A stretch of 64,000 nt of DNA from Phytobacter diazotrophicus (GCA_004346725.1 SMDE01000007.1:186001-250000), one strand, 5' to 3'. Positions 32,009 through 40,595 are shown, counted from the first letter of the stretch. Numbers and translations: made by a program. The notes: generated by a model from the letters alone, not told the origin.

Positions 32009-32037
32009 TTGACCAATAATTTAAGAAGTCTTAAATT
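32009..32037 (+). promoter_or_regulatory. early promoter PL
   Basis: TTGACC (32009-32014), 17 bases, TAAATT (32032-32037), reading rightward into the recombination genes; the OL operator covers the spacer and -10. Confidence 0.85.
32019..32036. promoter_or_regulatory. OL operator
   Basis: ATTTAAGAAGTCTTAAAT, a near-perfect consensus operator matching the three OR sites. A weaker related sequence (ATTTAAGTTTTCTTCAAA) lies at 31984-32001 and may be a second OL site. Confidence 0.87.
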
Positions 32038-32054
32038 TAATCCATCCAAACAGC

Positions 32055-32127
32055 GGGCTTCGCGGTGGTGAATTGCAGTCCACAGGGACAACCAGAAGAC
32101 AAGCGCCTGGCACCGCCAGCGAAGCCC
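32055..32127 (+). ncRNA. long hairpin in the PL leader (possible antitermination element)
   Basis: Arms GGGCTTCGC-GGTGGTG (32055-32070) and CACCGCC-a-GCGAAGCCC (32111-32127) pair over 16 base pairs with one bulged A and one G-U. The 40-base loop holds no obvious boxB. It starts about 10 bases after the predicted PL start, so it forms at once in early RNA. In HK022, put RNAs in the early leaders replace N; a similar role is inference. Confidence 0.6.
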
Positions 32128-32184
32128 ACCAATTAGCGCACAGGTTCAACGTTCTGACACCGGGAAAGACTGGGGGGAGATGAG

Positions 32185-32409
32185 ATGGCATTAATAAATC
32201 GCAAGTACAACCTAAAGGCAGTTGATACTGCTTTCACCCTGGAATCATCAGGCAAACTAGTTTGCCGACTTGATACAAAGCTGCCCCGTGATGACTGGGA
32301 ATCTCTCCAGGCGTTGTTTGGCTTTATCTATAACCAGGCATTCGAAGCTGGTAGCGAACAACGTGCTCAGGAAATCCGCAAATCTTTGGGGATAGGGGAA
32401 TCGTCATGA
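32185..32409 (+). CDS. first gene of the PL operon, unknown function
   Basis: This 74-residue protein begins MALINRKYNLKAVDTAFTLE after a GGGGGGAG site. It is not arginine-rich and does not resemble N. Residues 30-70 look helical (DDWESLQALFGFIYNQAFEA). Its stop overlaps the next start (ATGA). Confidence 0.65.
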   Translation: MALINRKYNLKAVDTAFTLESSGKLVCRLDTKLPRDDWESLQALFGFIYNQAFEAGSEQRAQEIRKSLGIGESS

Positions 32410-32780
32410 TTAACCAACACTACGGCACGATGCATATCATCCGCCAGTGTGTGGCACCCGGCATGCTGGCCATGCACCAGGGCCGCACCTGGAATGTTTC
32501 GGCAGTTCGCGGTCGCAATGTCTATCTGCGCACACTGCGCGAAACAACGCGCATCAGTGATTGCCTGGTAGAGATTCTGCTTAACGGGAAAGGGGATCCG
32601 ATGATCCAGGGGAAACACAACTCCCACATCAAATGCGCCTATTGCGGAAAACCGCTGACGAATGATGCTGCTATCAAAGCAACCATCGTCTACGTTCACG
32701 GCGCCCAACTGGCGCGCAAAGAAAACGACTATTGCTCAAAGCAATGCGCCGAGCATGACCAGATGGCGCACGAATCGTAA
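32406..32780 (+). CDS. small early protein with C-terminal zinc-ribbon-like motif
   Basis: This 124-residue protein begins MINQHYGTMHIIRQCVAPGM. The C-terminal part has CAYCGKPL (about 77-84) and YCSKQC (about 109-114), a plausible four-Cys zinc site. It is coupled to the preceding gene and precedes recE. I do not recognise a function; a second internal start (MIQGKHNSHIKCAYCG) could produce the zinc part alone. Confidence 0.6.
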   Translation: MINQHYGTMHIIRQCVAPGMLAMHQGRTWNVSAVRGRNVYLRTLRETTRISDCLVEILLNGKGDPMIQGKHNSHIKCAYCGKPLTNDAAIKATIVYVHGAQLARKENDYCSKQCAEHDQMAHES

Positions 32781-32904
32781 AACCCGCCGAAGCGGGCTGT
32801 ACGTCCGGTGACACCGACCAAAGCACACCGGAATGTTTAACACCAATAAACCGCAGGCGGCTTATTCAGCGCCGGGGATTCTATCACCCAAAAATGAGGT
32901 CTGT

Positions 32905-35757
32905 ATGGAATTTTTCACCTTACTCAAAGCCAGCCAGAAGTCAGGGAAGCCTAACGGCGTTTTCTGGTTCTCCGCTAAAACAGAAGCCCGCGCCAAACTG
33001 CAGGTGCAGGTCATTATTGAAGACGCTGGCATTGAAACTGGTCGTGGCTGCGATTACCAGTTGCCGATCTTTACCAATTTTCCTGTTTTCGATGATTTAC
33101 CGGAAGAAGAAGTTATCGATTTTACTTGGTGTGATCGCTACGGACTGGGTGAAGACGGACGCACCTGGCAGAAAATCGTCGTTAGCGCGCCAGTGAAAGC
33201 CGAGCCGGAAGTGAAAGAGGAAATAACCACCCGCACCAACGGCCAGATTTCTCCAAAAGTCGAAGAAGCCATGCAATGGCCTGTCGCACAGATGTCTCAG
33301 CGTTCTCTGATCATTTCCCAGTTTATTAGCGAGGAATCCACTCACCACGCTACGCCAGAACAGCGCAAAAAAATCGCCGACCTTGAAATGGATACTGATA
33401 ACAGCTACGTCCAGAACATGCTGTGGGCGGCAGATAAGGCGACCGGTTTCAAAAGCCTTTCTACTCATGATGTCTGGAAATACACCCAGGCCATTAAGAC
33501 GGTATTTGCACAGGATAAACGCCACGAACTGAACGCGGTGATCGCCTTCGCCCAGGCGTGGGTTGAAACCCCGCATATCGATCGTGGTCTGCTCGTTAAA
33601 GAGTGGGCCAGCGGAAAACGCATCACTTCCATTCAGCGCACCGATACCGGCACGAACGCGGGTGGCGGCAATACCACTGATCGCAGCGCCGACTACGAGC
33701 ACACACTGGACACGCTGGATATCGAAATTGCGGCCGCAACGCTGCCGATGGATTTTGATATCTATAACATCCCCGGCGGTATCTATCGTCGCGCAAAAGA
33801 AATTGTCACCTGCAAAGACAGCCCATTTAAAGAGTGGTCGGCCGTCCTGCGCAAAACGCCTGGCGTTCTCGATTATTCACGCGCAGCAATTTTTGCCATA
33901 GTTCGCTCCGCTGAACCTCATCTGTACATGAATTCTGCATCGCTGCATGCATGGATAAGCTCGAATCTGACCGAAACCGATCACGCTAAGCCAACTGCCG
34001 AAACCCTAGCTGCTGCCCGCCAGTTTGATAGCGCTGCTGTGGTTGCAGGAGTGATTCAGGGTACTGAACCCGTCGAAAGCCTGGATAAGCTCTCAACTGA
34101 ATTTTCTGTTGTGGGGAAACTGGCAGCAGCGGCTAACCCTGTCGACATAAAACCAGCACAACCGGAAGTCGCTAATCTCGGCGGCGGTATGTTCTCCATT
34201 GATGGCCTGACAGGTCAGCAATCCACCACCAGTACAACCAAAGAGGCTGCCGACAATGTGCAGATGGAAACGACTGTCCAGGTCGAAAGCGAAGTTGGTA
34301 GCGCGGTATCAGCAGGCCAGAGCGTTGATGAGTCTGGTACACAAACAGCTCCCCTGACGGCCAAAGAGATTCTGGTTCCGGTCGGCGAAGTGCTGACATC
34401 TGCGATGGCGAAATTCGATCAGGCCGAAGAGATTAAGGATGCCGTTGCCGAACCCGCACCAGAGTACCCGGCTTACTTCGAACCGGGCCGCTATGAAGGT
34501 CTGCCGAACAACGTTTACCACGCAGCGAACGGTATCAGCAGCACGCAGGTTAAAGACGCGCGCGTTTCGCTGATGTACTTCAATGCGCGGCACGTTGCCA
34601 AAACCATTGCCCGCGAACAGTCCAAAGTCCTGGATATGGGGAACCTGGTGCATGCGCTGGCACTCCAGCCAGATAATCTGGAAGCTGAATTCAGCATCGA
34701 GCCGGTCATACCGGAAGGTGCCTTCACCACCACAGCAACGCTTCGCACCTTTATCGATGAATACAATCTCGGCCTGCCGGTGCAACTCAGTGCAGACGAC
34801 ATCAAGCGATTCATCGAGGAACACAACGCCACCCTGCCCGCACAGCTACCACTTGGTGCATCTGCCGACGAAACCGGGCAAAGCTATATGTCACTGCCCG
34901 CAGAGTTCCAGCGTATTGAAGATGGTCAGAAGCAAACCGCAGCGGCCATGAAAGCCTGCATCAAAGAATACAACGCCACCCTGCCCGCTCAGGTGAAAAC
35001 CAGCGGCAGCCGTGATGCCCTGCTCGAGCAACTGGCCTTAATCAATCCTGACCTTGTTGCACAGGAAGCGCAGAAGCCCGCGCCGCTGAAAGTCTCTGGT
35101 ACCAAAGCAGAAATGATCCAGGTCGTTAAAAGCGTGAAACCCGATGCAGTGTTTGCTGACGAACTGCTGGACGCCTGGCGCGCAAACCCTGATGACAAAA
35201 TCCTGGTTACCCGTGCGCAACTTGCGACCGCAACGGCGATTCAGTCAGCGCTGCTTGCTCACCCTACCGCTGGAAAATTCCTGACGCACCCCAGCCGCGC
35301 CGTAGAAGTGAGTTACTTCGGGTTTGACGATGAGACCGGGCTGGAAATCCGCGTTCGCCCCGATCTTGAAATCGATATGAACGGCGTCCGCATCGGATTT
35401 GACCTGAAAACCATCAGCATGTTTAACGTGAAGCAGCCAGGCCTGAAAGCGAAGCTACACCGGGAAATTATCGATCGCGATTACCACCTGAGCGCGGCGA
35501 TGTACATGAATACGGCATCGCTTGACCAGTTCTTCTGGATTTTCGTCAACAAGGATGAGGGCTATCACTGGATCGCAATCGTTGAAGCCAGCCCCAAATT
35601 GCTCGAGCTGGGCGCGCTGGAATACCAGACAACCATGCGAGCTATTGCCAACGCTTTCGACACTGGCGAATGGCCAGCACCGATTGTCGACGATTACGCC
35701 GACGAACTGAACGACTTCGATATGCGCCGCCTTGAAGCGTTGCGCGAACAGGCTTGA
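32905..35757 (+). CDS. recE: RecE-like exodeoxyribonuclease VIII
   Basis: This 950-residue protein starts MEFFTLLKASQKSGKPNGVF with GAGG five bases upstream; a frame from 32833 adds 24 residues without family support. The N-terminal half resembles RecE of the Rac prophage (FPVFDDLPEEEVIDFTW; RGLLVKEWASGKRI; NAGGGNTTDRSADY). The C-terminal nuclease has GISSTQVKDARVSLMYFNAR, LDMGNLVHALALQP, RVRPDLEID and FDLKT (PD-(D/E)XK type). It degrades one DNA strand 5'-3' from ends, giving tails for the RecT partner encoded next. Confidence 0.9.
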   Translation: MEFFTLLKASQKSGKPNGVFWFSAKTEARAKLQVQVIIEDAGIETGRGCDYQLPIFTNFPVFDDLPEEEVIDFTWCDRYGLGEDGRTWQKIVVSAPVKAEPEVKEEITTRTNGQISPKVEEAMQWPVAQMSQRSLIISQFISEESTHHATPEQRKKIADLEMDTDNSYVQNMLWAADKATGFKSLSTHDVWKYTQAIKTVFAQDKRHELNAVIAFAQAWVETPHIDRGLLVKEWASGKRITSIQRTDTGTNAGGGNTTDRSADYEHTLDTLDIEIAAATLPMDFDIYNIPGGIYRRAKEIVTCKDSPFKEWSAVLRKTPGVLDYSRAAIFAIVRSAEPHLYMNSASLHAWISSNLTETDHAKPTAETLAAARQFDSAAVVAGVIQGTEPVESLDKLSTEFSVVGKLAAAANPVDIKPAQPEVANLGGGMFSIDGLTGQQSTTSTTKEAADNVQMETTVQVESEVGSAVSAGQSVDESGTQTAPLTAKEILVPVGEVLTSAMAKFDQAEEIKDAVAEPAPEYPAYFEPGRYEGLPNNVYHAANGISSTQVKDARVSLMYFNARHVAKTIAREQSKVLDMGNLVHALALQPDNLEAEFSIEPVIPEGAFTTTATLRTFIDEYNLGLPVQLSADDIKRFIEEHNATLPAQLPLGASADETGQSYMSLPAEFQRIEDGQKQTAAAMKACIKEYNATLPAQVKTSGSRDALLEQLALINPDLVAQEAQKPAPLKVSGTKAEMIQVVKSVKPDAVFADELLDAWRANPDDKILVTRAQLATATAIQSALLAHPTAGKFLTHPSRAVEVSYFGFDDETGLEIRVRPDLEIDMNGVRIGFDLKTISMFNVKQPGLKAKLHREIIDRDYHLSAAMYMNTASLDQFFWIFVNKDEGYHWIAIVEASPKLLELGALEYQTTMRAIANAFDTGEWPAPIVDDYADELNDFDMRRLEALREQA

Positions 35758-35770
35758 GGGGGAAATAACG

Positions 35771-36880
35771 ATGGAAAACACAAACATTATTACTGCTGAG
35801 CAGCAGGCGCCGAACACTATTTCTGCCAGCAATTCTATTTTCAACGTGCAGGCTTTGGGGCAACTGACGGCCTTTGCCAACCTCATGGCAGATGCAACCA
35901 TCGCCATTCCTGACCACCTTGCTGGAAAGCCAGCGGATTGCATGGCGATTGTAATGCAGGCCATGCAATGGGGGATGAATCCTTACGCTGTTGCCCAAAA
36001 GACATTTTTTGTAGGTGGGAAACTTGGTTATGAGGCTCAGCTTATCAGCGCCATTTTGAGTAGTTCCGGTGCTATCCGTGGGCGTTTCCATTATGAATAC
36101 GGAGGTGACTGGGAAAAATGCCTGCGCAGCAAAGACACAGTCGTCAAAAAAACCGGTAGCAAAGGGAGTTATGAAGCCACCGTACGCGTTCGCGACTGGA
36201 ACGATGAAGATGAGATCGGTCTCTTCATTCGCGCTGGTGCCATCATTAAGGGGGAAAGCGAAATAACATGGGGTGAGAAAGTTTATCTCTCAAGCGTCGC
36301 AATCAGAAACTCTCCATTGTGGGTTACTAACCCAAAACAACAGATCCTTTATCTCGCTACAAAATATTGGGCTAAAGCATATTGCCCAGCGGCTGTAATG
36401 GGATTTCAGGACTCAGATGATCTTGCCTACCGCGAAGAGAAAGTCATCAATCCTGAGCCAGTGCAGCGCATGAGCGTGAAGGAAATCACCTCTGACGTTG
36501 AAACGACTACCAGCGCGCAAGAGTCCACACATTCCATTGACTCGCTGGCCGATGATTTCCGTGATCGCATCGATGCTGCTGAGGATGTCGACAGCGCTAA
36601 AGCCGTACGCGCTGATATCGAATCGCAAAAAGCGGTACTGGGTTCAGCATTGTTCACCGAGCTGAAAAACAAAGCGGTCAAACGCTATTACCTGGTCGAT
36701 GCCCGCAACAAAGTTGAAGCGGCGATCAACTCCCTGCCACAGCCAGACGAACCGGATGCAGAAACCCGTTTTCTTGATGTTGAGAAATCATTGGCTGCGG
36801 CCAGGCGTCACCTCGGCGATGAACTGTACGAAAAATACAGCGTAACGCTGCTGGATATGAAACCGGAATACGTGGGCTAA
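35771..36880 (+). CDS. recT: RecT-like single-strand annealing protein
   Basis: This 369-residue protein begins MENTNIITAEQQAPNTISAS after a GAGGGGG site; a frame from 35732 overlaps recE and is rejected. RecT signatures are KPADCMAIVMQAMQWGMNPY, AQLISAILSSSGAIRG, WVTNPKQQILYLATKYWAKA. It anneals complementary strands made by RecE and so replaces RecA-dependent recombination for the phage. The acidic C-terminal third (about 240-369) is longer than in Rac RecT and probably interacts with other proteins. Confidence 0.9.
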   Translation: MENTNIITAEQQAPNTISASNSIFNVQALGQLTAFANLMADATIAIPDHLAGKPADCMAIVMQAMQWGMNPYAVAQKTFFVGGKLGYEAQLISAILSSSGAIRGRFHYEYGGDWEKCLRSKDTVVKKTGSKGSYEATVRVRDWNDEDEIGLFIRAGAIIKGESEITWGEKVYLSSVAIRNSPLWVTNPKQQILYLATKYWAKAYCPAAVMGFQDSDDLAYREEKVINPEPVQRMSVKEITSDVETTTSAQESTHSIDSLADDFRDRIDAAEDVDSAKAVRADIESQKAVLGSALFTELKNKAVKRYYLVDARNKVEAAINSLPQPDEPDAETRFLDVEKSLAAARRHLGDELYEKYSVTLLDMKPEYVG

Positions 36881-36920
36881 GCAACGTCGGGAGGGGAAAC
36901 CCTCCCGCACAGGAGGATGT

Positions 36921-37082
36921 ATGGAGTGGAGTATTGAGGAACTTGCTTTGCTGGCCCGTCACAGTAACCCGGTTGTTTCAGAACTGACTGGCCGCAGCGT
37001 GGAAGAAGTCGCGGAACGTCGCCTGCAGCGGAATATCGAAATCAACTGCTGGGACAAATTCGATCCGGAGCGTGAAGCATGA
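36921..37082 (+). CDS. small early protein of unknown function
   Basis: I read this 53-residue gene directly: ATG after a perfect AGGAGG site, stop TGA overlapping the next ATG. It begins MEWSIEELALLARHSNPVVS and looks like a small helical bundle (SVEEVAERRLQRNIEINCW). Coupled to the MmcB-like gene. Confidence 0.7.
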   Translation: MEWSIEELALLARHSNPVVSELTGRSVEEVAERRLQRNIEINCWDKFDPEREA

Positions 37083-37936
37083 AATGGGGGCATAACGAAT
37101 TAGCGCACGATCTGGCTGAACACCTACGCCAAAACACTGCCCGCATCTGCTGGGAAGATATGCAACTTGGTCCATCCGGCACATGCCGCCCTGACGTTTA
37201 TGCAATGGCCCATAGCTACAGCAAATTTTGCCCGGTGGTTTATGAGGTGAAGGTTAGCGTGAGTGACTTCCGCGCCGACGTCACGGCCGGGAAGTACACC
37301 AAATACTTTAAATACGCTGGCGGCGTAGTGTTTGCGGTACCAGAAGGGCTACTCAAGAAAAGCGACATTCCGGAAGGCTGCGGCCTGATGATCCGGAAAG
37401 AAACAGGCTGGCAAACCCTGAAAGGACCAACCATGCGCCAGATAGATAACCTACCACGCGATGCATGGATGAAATTGTTGATGGATGGTGTTACCCGGCA
37501 GGTAGAACGAACACAAATTAAAAGCCGCGCAATTAATACCTACTTTGTTGACCAAAAACTTATGAAAACCCACGGTGCTGAGATTGCCGATCTTGTGTGT
37601 CGTGCTCATCGGTCAAAAGAACGCCTGGAGCAGGAAATTAAGGCTAGGGATGAACGCCTTAAAGAGGTTCGCAAGGAAAGCCAGGAAGAGATTGAACGCA
37701 GACGCAAGCGTCGTGAAGAGGCTGAGGAAAGGCTTACAGATGCGCAGCAGGACCTGGCGAAGGCCTTGGGCCTTGAACCAAATGTGCCTATGTATGTGTT
37801 AATCCGCACGCTCTGGGAGGCTACACGCCGACTTACTGGTGACAAAGAAATCCAAAGGTTACGCGGTGTTTTAACACGCATGGAGAAAACTTTAAGTGAT
37901 GGGTTACAACCCCTACCCGGGGAGAATGCAGCATGA
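37079..37936 (+). CDS. MmcB-type (PD-(D/E)XK-like) nuclease with coiled-coil tail
   Basis: This 285-residue protein has an N-terminal MmcB-family DNA-repair domain: CRPDVYAMA (D), VYEVKVSVSDFRAD (E-x-K), KYTKYFKYAGGVVFAVPEG (about 65-90). The C-terminal part (about 185-245) is a Lys/Glu/Arg-rich coiled coil (KEVRKESQEEIERRRKRREE). The fold suggests a nuclease or DNA-end binder used with RecE/RecT. It overlaps genes on both sides by four bases. Confidence 0.75.
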   Translation: MKWGHNELAHDLAEHLRQNTARICWEDMQLGPSGTCRPDVYAMAHSYSKFCPVVYEVKVSVSDFRADVTAGKYTKYFKYAGGVVFAVPEGLLKKSDIPEGCGLMIRKETGWQTLKGPTMRQIDNLPRDAWMKLLMDGVTRQVERTQIKSRAINTYFVDQKLMKTHGAEIADLVCRAHRSKERLEQEIKARDERLKEVRKESQEEIERRRKRREEAEERLTDAQQDLAKALGLEPNVPMYVLIRTLWEATRRLTGDKEIQRLRGVLTRMEKTLSDGLQPLPGENAA

Positions 37937-38151
37937 AACCTGACACTATCGACGCCGCCAACGAGCTGGCACAGGCGCGTATTGATCTGACCGTTGCCAG
38001 TATGCGCATTAACCGAACCGCGGTATCAGCGACTCACTGTGATGAATGCGGTGATGCGATTGAAGAGGCTCGGCGCCGGGCAATGCCAGGCTGCCGGATG
38101 TGTGCGAGTTGCCAGGCTGGCGCAGAAAAGCGCGGTAAGCACTTACGTTGA
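37933..38151 (+). CDS. TraR/DksA-type zinc-finger protein
   Basis: This 72-residue protein has the C4 zinc finger CDECGDAIEEARRRAMPGC...CASCQ (about residues 37-60) of TraR/DksA proteins, with an N-terminal helix. Phage and plasmid TraR homologues bind RNA polymerase in the secondary channel and alter host transcription. It is coupled to the upstream gene. Confidence 0.87.
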   Translation: MKPDTIDAANELAQARIDLTVASMRINRTAVSATHCDECGDAIEEARRRAMPGCRMCASCQAGAEKRGKHLR

Positions 38152-38188
38152 ATTTACTGGCCCCGGCAGGGGCCATAGGGAGAGCAGA

Positions 38189-38425
38189 ATGCATAAAGTT
38201 ACTATTCCACCAGTGCTGGTAAACCGTGAGAATGTACAGGCTATGCTGGGCGGCATTTCACGCACGACGTTCTGGAGAAAACGCCAGGCCTGGCAGAAAA
38301 ACGGAACGCCCTTTCCATCACCAGCGCCCGGCACAAACCCGGGGCGCGGTGGTGAGCAATATCGTTACTGTGATGTGATGAGTTTTTTTGAATCTCAGGG
38401 CCTGGTAGAGCCAACACAGGAATGA
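38189..38425 (+). CDS. Xis/AlpA-like DNA-binding protein
   Basis: This 78-residue protein begins MHKVTIPPVLVNRENVQAML (ATG after AGGGAGAG) and has a helix-turn-helix of the AlpA/excisionase type (LGGISRTTFWRKRQAWQKNG). It ends overlapping, tail to tail, with the integrase gene by 31 bases. Location as the last gene before int suggests control of excision. A longer frame from 37994 is out of context. Confidence 0.72.
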   Translation: MHKVTIPPVLVNRENVQAMLGGISRTTFWRKRQAWQKNGTPFPSPAPGTNPGRGGEQYRYCDVMSFFESQGLVEPTQE

Positions 38426-39588
38426 ATATGAGCGGCCAGGCGCTCTACCGCATCCTGCTGTTCTTTGATATATGCATGCTGGTCATAAACCGCGAGTACC
38501 CCGGCGAGTTTATGGCCCAGCACTTTTTCCGAAACATGGGGCTGAACACCCAGCTCACTCATTTTAGTTTTGGCAGTTCGGCGCAGGTCATGGATGGACC
38601 AGTGCGGAATATCCAGATCATCACGAAGCTGGGCGGCAAGGTTAAGAAGAACGCCCGCAGCCATTGGCCGGTCTTCTTTTTTTGCCGCAGGGGGGAAGAC
38701 CTGCTGAAAATCAGGGTAAAGAGCAAACGCTTGTTTTAATAACCTTACGGCCTCGTCAGACAATCCTCGCTCGAAGGGTTCCCGCGTTTTCGAACTGCTT
38801 TCAGGCACGTACCAGACCTTTCCCTCGAGGTCGAATTCGTTCTTTTTAGCGAGCCGCATTTCTACACCCCGGCACGCGGTCAGCAACAGCAATTTCAACA
38901 TCAGTTTGTTTTGTTCAGTGATGGTCGAAGCTTCTACAGCCAACCAGAATGCGCCGATCTCTTTGTCGTTAAAAACGCGTTTTCCGGTCTTTACAGGCTT
39001 ACCGACATCCATCACACGCAGTTCAGCAACGGGATTAAAACGTATGAGCCCGGTACGGATGCAATATGAAAATACTGTTTTAATGCGCGACAGCATTTCA
39101 CCAGCAAAAGTCTCAGCGCCGTTTGCTCGCATTCTGGCAAATACAGGCTCCCAGTGCTTAACCTCCATGTCTTCAACGACCATAGAACCAACCTGGCTCA
39201 CAACATGGCGATTTAGCGCCCGTTCCCAGTGATCGTGTTTTACCAGGCGTTTGGCGGGTGCACTTTCAAGCCACGCTTTTATACATGCCTCAACTGTGGG
39301 TGACGAGCGCTGTTTATCCAGCTTCATTTCTCTGACCGTGATCGGGTCTTTTCCGGTACCTAAAATCTTTTTGGCTTCTACAACGGCTTCACGGGCTTCT
39401 TTTAGCGAAACCTCGTCATACTGGCCGAGAGACATTCGACGCGGCTTCCCATTGAACTGGTAGCGAAACTGAAAAACGATCATACCTGCGGGTGTTATTC
39501 TGACGGACAAGCCGGCGGCGTCTGATAGTTCGTAACGCTTGTCACACGGTTTGCCTTTTAACTTCCTCAGTTTCGCATCAGTGAGCAT
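38395..39588 (-). CDS. int: tyrosine-recombinase integrase (P4-type)
   Basis: This 397-residue protein has an N-terminal DUF4102 domain (LTDAKLRKLKGKPCDKRYEL, GLSVRITPAGMIVFQFRY), a SAM-like core-binding domain and the catalytic domain: Arg in LLLTACRGVEMRLAK (about 245), HDLRRTAKTKMSELGV (about 329-344), LGHKLAGVLAVYDQHAY with the nucleophile Tyr (about 372). It inserts and excises the prophage. P4-type integrases often lie with their start next to the att site, which would put attP-derived sequence at 39600-39900. Confidence 0.95.
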   Translation of the reverse strand: MLTDAKLRKLKGKPCDKRYELSDAAGLSVRITPAGMIVFQFRYQFNGKPRRMSLGQYDEVSLKEAREAVVEAKKILGTGKDPITVREMKLDKQRSSPTVEACIKAWLESAPAKRLVKHDHWERALNRHVVSQVGSMVVEDMEVKHWEPVFARMRANGAETFAGEMLSRIKTVFSYCIRTGLIRFNPVAELRVMDVGKPVKTGKRVFNDKEIGAFWLAVEASTITEQNKLMLKLLLLTACRGVEMRLAKKNEFDLEGKVWYVPESSSKTREPFERGLSDEAVRLLKQAFALYPDFQQVFPPAAKKEDRPMAAGVLLNLAAQLRDDLDIPHWSIHDLRRTAKTKMSELGVQPHVSEKVLGHKLAGVLAVYDQHAYIKEQQDAVERLAAHIHSCVGSTRP

Positions 39589-39993
39589 CTCGTTTCCTTA
39601 CTGTGTACATTGGTGTGTACAAAAATAGCGTGGCACAAACACGCACAGAGAGAAACGAAGTGAAACACCGAGAAAGGAGAAAGTCAAAGCTGATGAGGGG
39701 TTAAGCGGAGGGATTGAAACGGAGTGGAATCATGTGAAACTTCGTACATGTCTTACACGAAAGATCACATACGAAGTAAATATTTGTTTAGTCGAAATAA
39801 ATTACGCCGCCATCTAACCAACAATCGCTAAATTGGCGCGTAATCTGTTACGTCAATGAAGGCCATCATGGCTCACACTTTTCATTGCGTCAGAGGATGG
39901 TAACACTAAAAAAAGGGGGAATGTACCTCTTGTTTGATATTGGTTCCCTTGACTATTTTCTGTGTCCTACTGCTGGCTCACAAAAATAGAATC
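39589..39993. other. prophage-chromosome junction region
   Basis: No gene is visible here. Near the integrase there are short repeats that could be arm sites (GTGTACATTGGTGTGTAC at about 39603-39620, and several GTGAAAC / CACGAAA words to 39760). Farther right, ATTACGC...GCGTAAT arms (about 39803-39845) form an imperfect inverted repeat. The att core should lie here, but its other copy is outside the window. No tRNA gene is present. Confidence 0.5.
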
Positions 39994-40209
39994 TCAGGAA
40001 GCCTCAAAACCCAGCGCGCGGATTACTTCCGCCATCGCCTGTTTAGTCAATTCCGTACGCGGCACACGTTGATTCGCCAGCATCGTGCGCACCATCCCGG
40101 CAATCACCACATGTTTTGGCTCCTGGCCAAGGTCTCGCATCTCAAGCACCACTTTCCCAACGACCCGGCACATTTCTTCATATAACTCGGCATCTTTTGT
40201 CCTGCCCAT
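39994..40209 (-). CDS. fumD: FumD-like small fumarase
   Basis: This 71-residue protein begins MGRTKDAELYEEMCRVVGKV at the ATG with a GGGGGAG site (an upstream in-frame ATG at 40221 lacks one). It matches E. coli FumD (YdhZ) in MCRVVGKVVLEMRDLGQEPK and length (69 residues there). FumD is reported to have fumarase activity. In E. coli fumD lies near pykF, not beside ydiY, so the location differs. It is the first chromosomal gene after the prophage. Confidence 0.85.
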   Translation of the reverse strand: MGRTKDAELYEEMCRVVGKVVLEMRDLGQEPKHVVIAGMVRTMLANQRVPRTELTKQAMAEVIRALGFEAS

Positions 40210-40319
40210 GCACTCCCCCATGAGGTGATCACGACTTTTCGTGGTTTGTTGTTCTTCTGTTACTCATTAATAATACTGAATAACCACAGCAAGGTGATAA
40301 TCACAATAAGGAAATGTCG

Positions 40320-40568
40320 ATGTCATTTACCGTACAAGAGCGCACTGCCCTGCTCGCCTGCAAAGGTGTCGGCCCGAAAGTCATTGAACGACTGGAGCAA
40401 ATGGGATTTAGCGCGCTCGCTCAACTCCGTGAAGCTTCCGTTGACGATATCGTCGCCCAGGGGGCGGCGCTCGTCGGATCAACGTGCTGGAAAAACAGTC
40501 CGCAGGCAAAAGCTGCTATTAGCAATGCTATCGCGCTGGCAAAAACAACAGTATCTGAGGGAAAATAA
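40320..40568 (+). CDS. helix-hairpin-helix (Cdd1-like) protein
   Basis: This 82-residue protein begins MSFTVQERTALLACKGVGPK, using the second of two ATGs, which fits the AAGGA site. It has a helix-hairpin-helix (LLACKGVGPKVIERLEQMG) like the Cdd1/pathogenicity-locus family, and Cys residues (C near 14 and 57). It may bind DNA non-specifically; function unknown. Absent from this place in E. coli K-12. Confidence 0.7.
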   Translation: MSFTVQERTALLACKGVGPKVIERLEQMGFSALAQLREASVDDIVAQGAALVGSTCWKNSPQAKAAISNAIALAKTTVSEGK

Positions 40569-40595
40569 AGGGCCGGAGAACCCGGCCCGGTGCGG

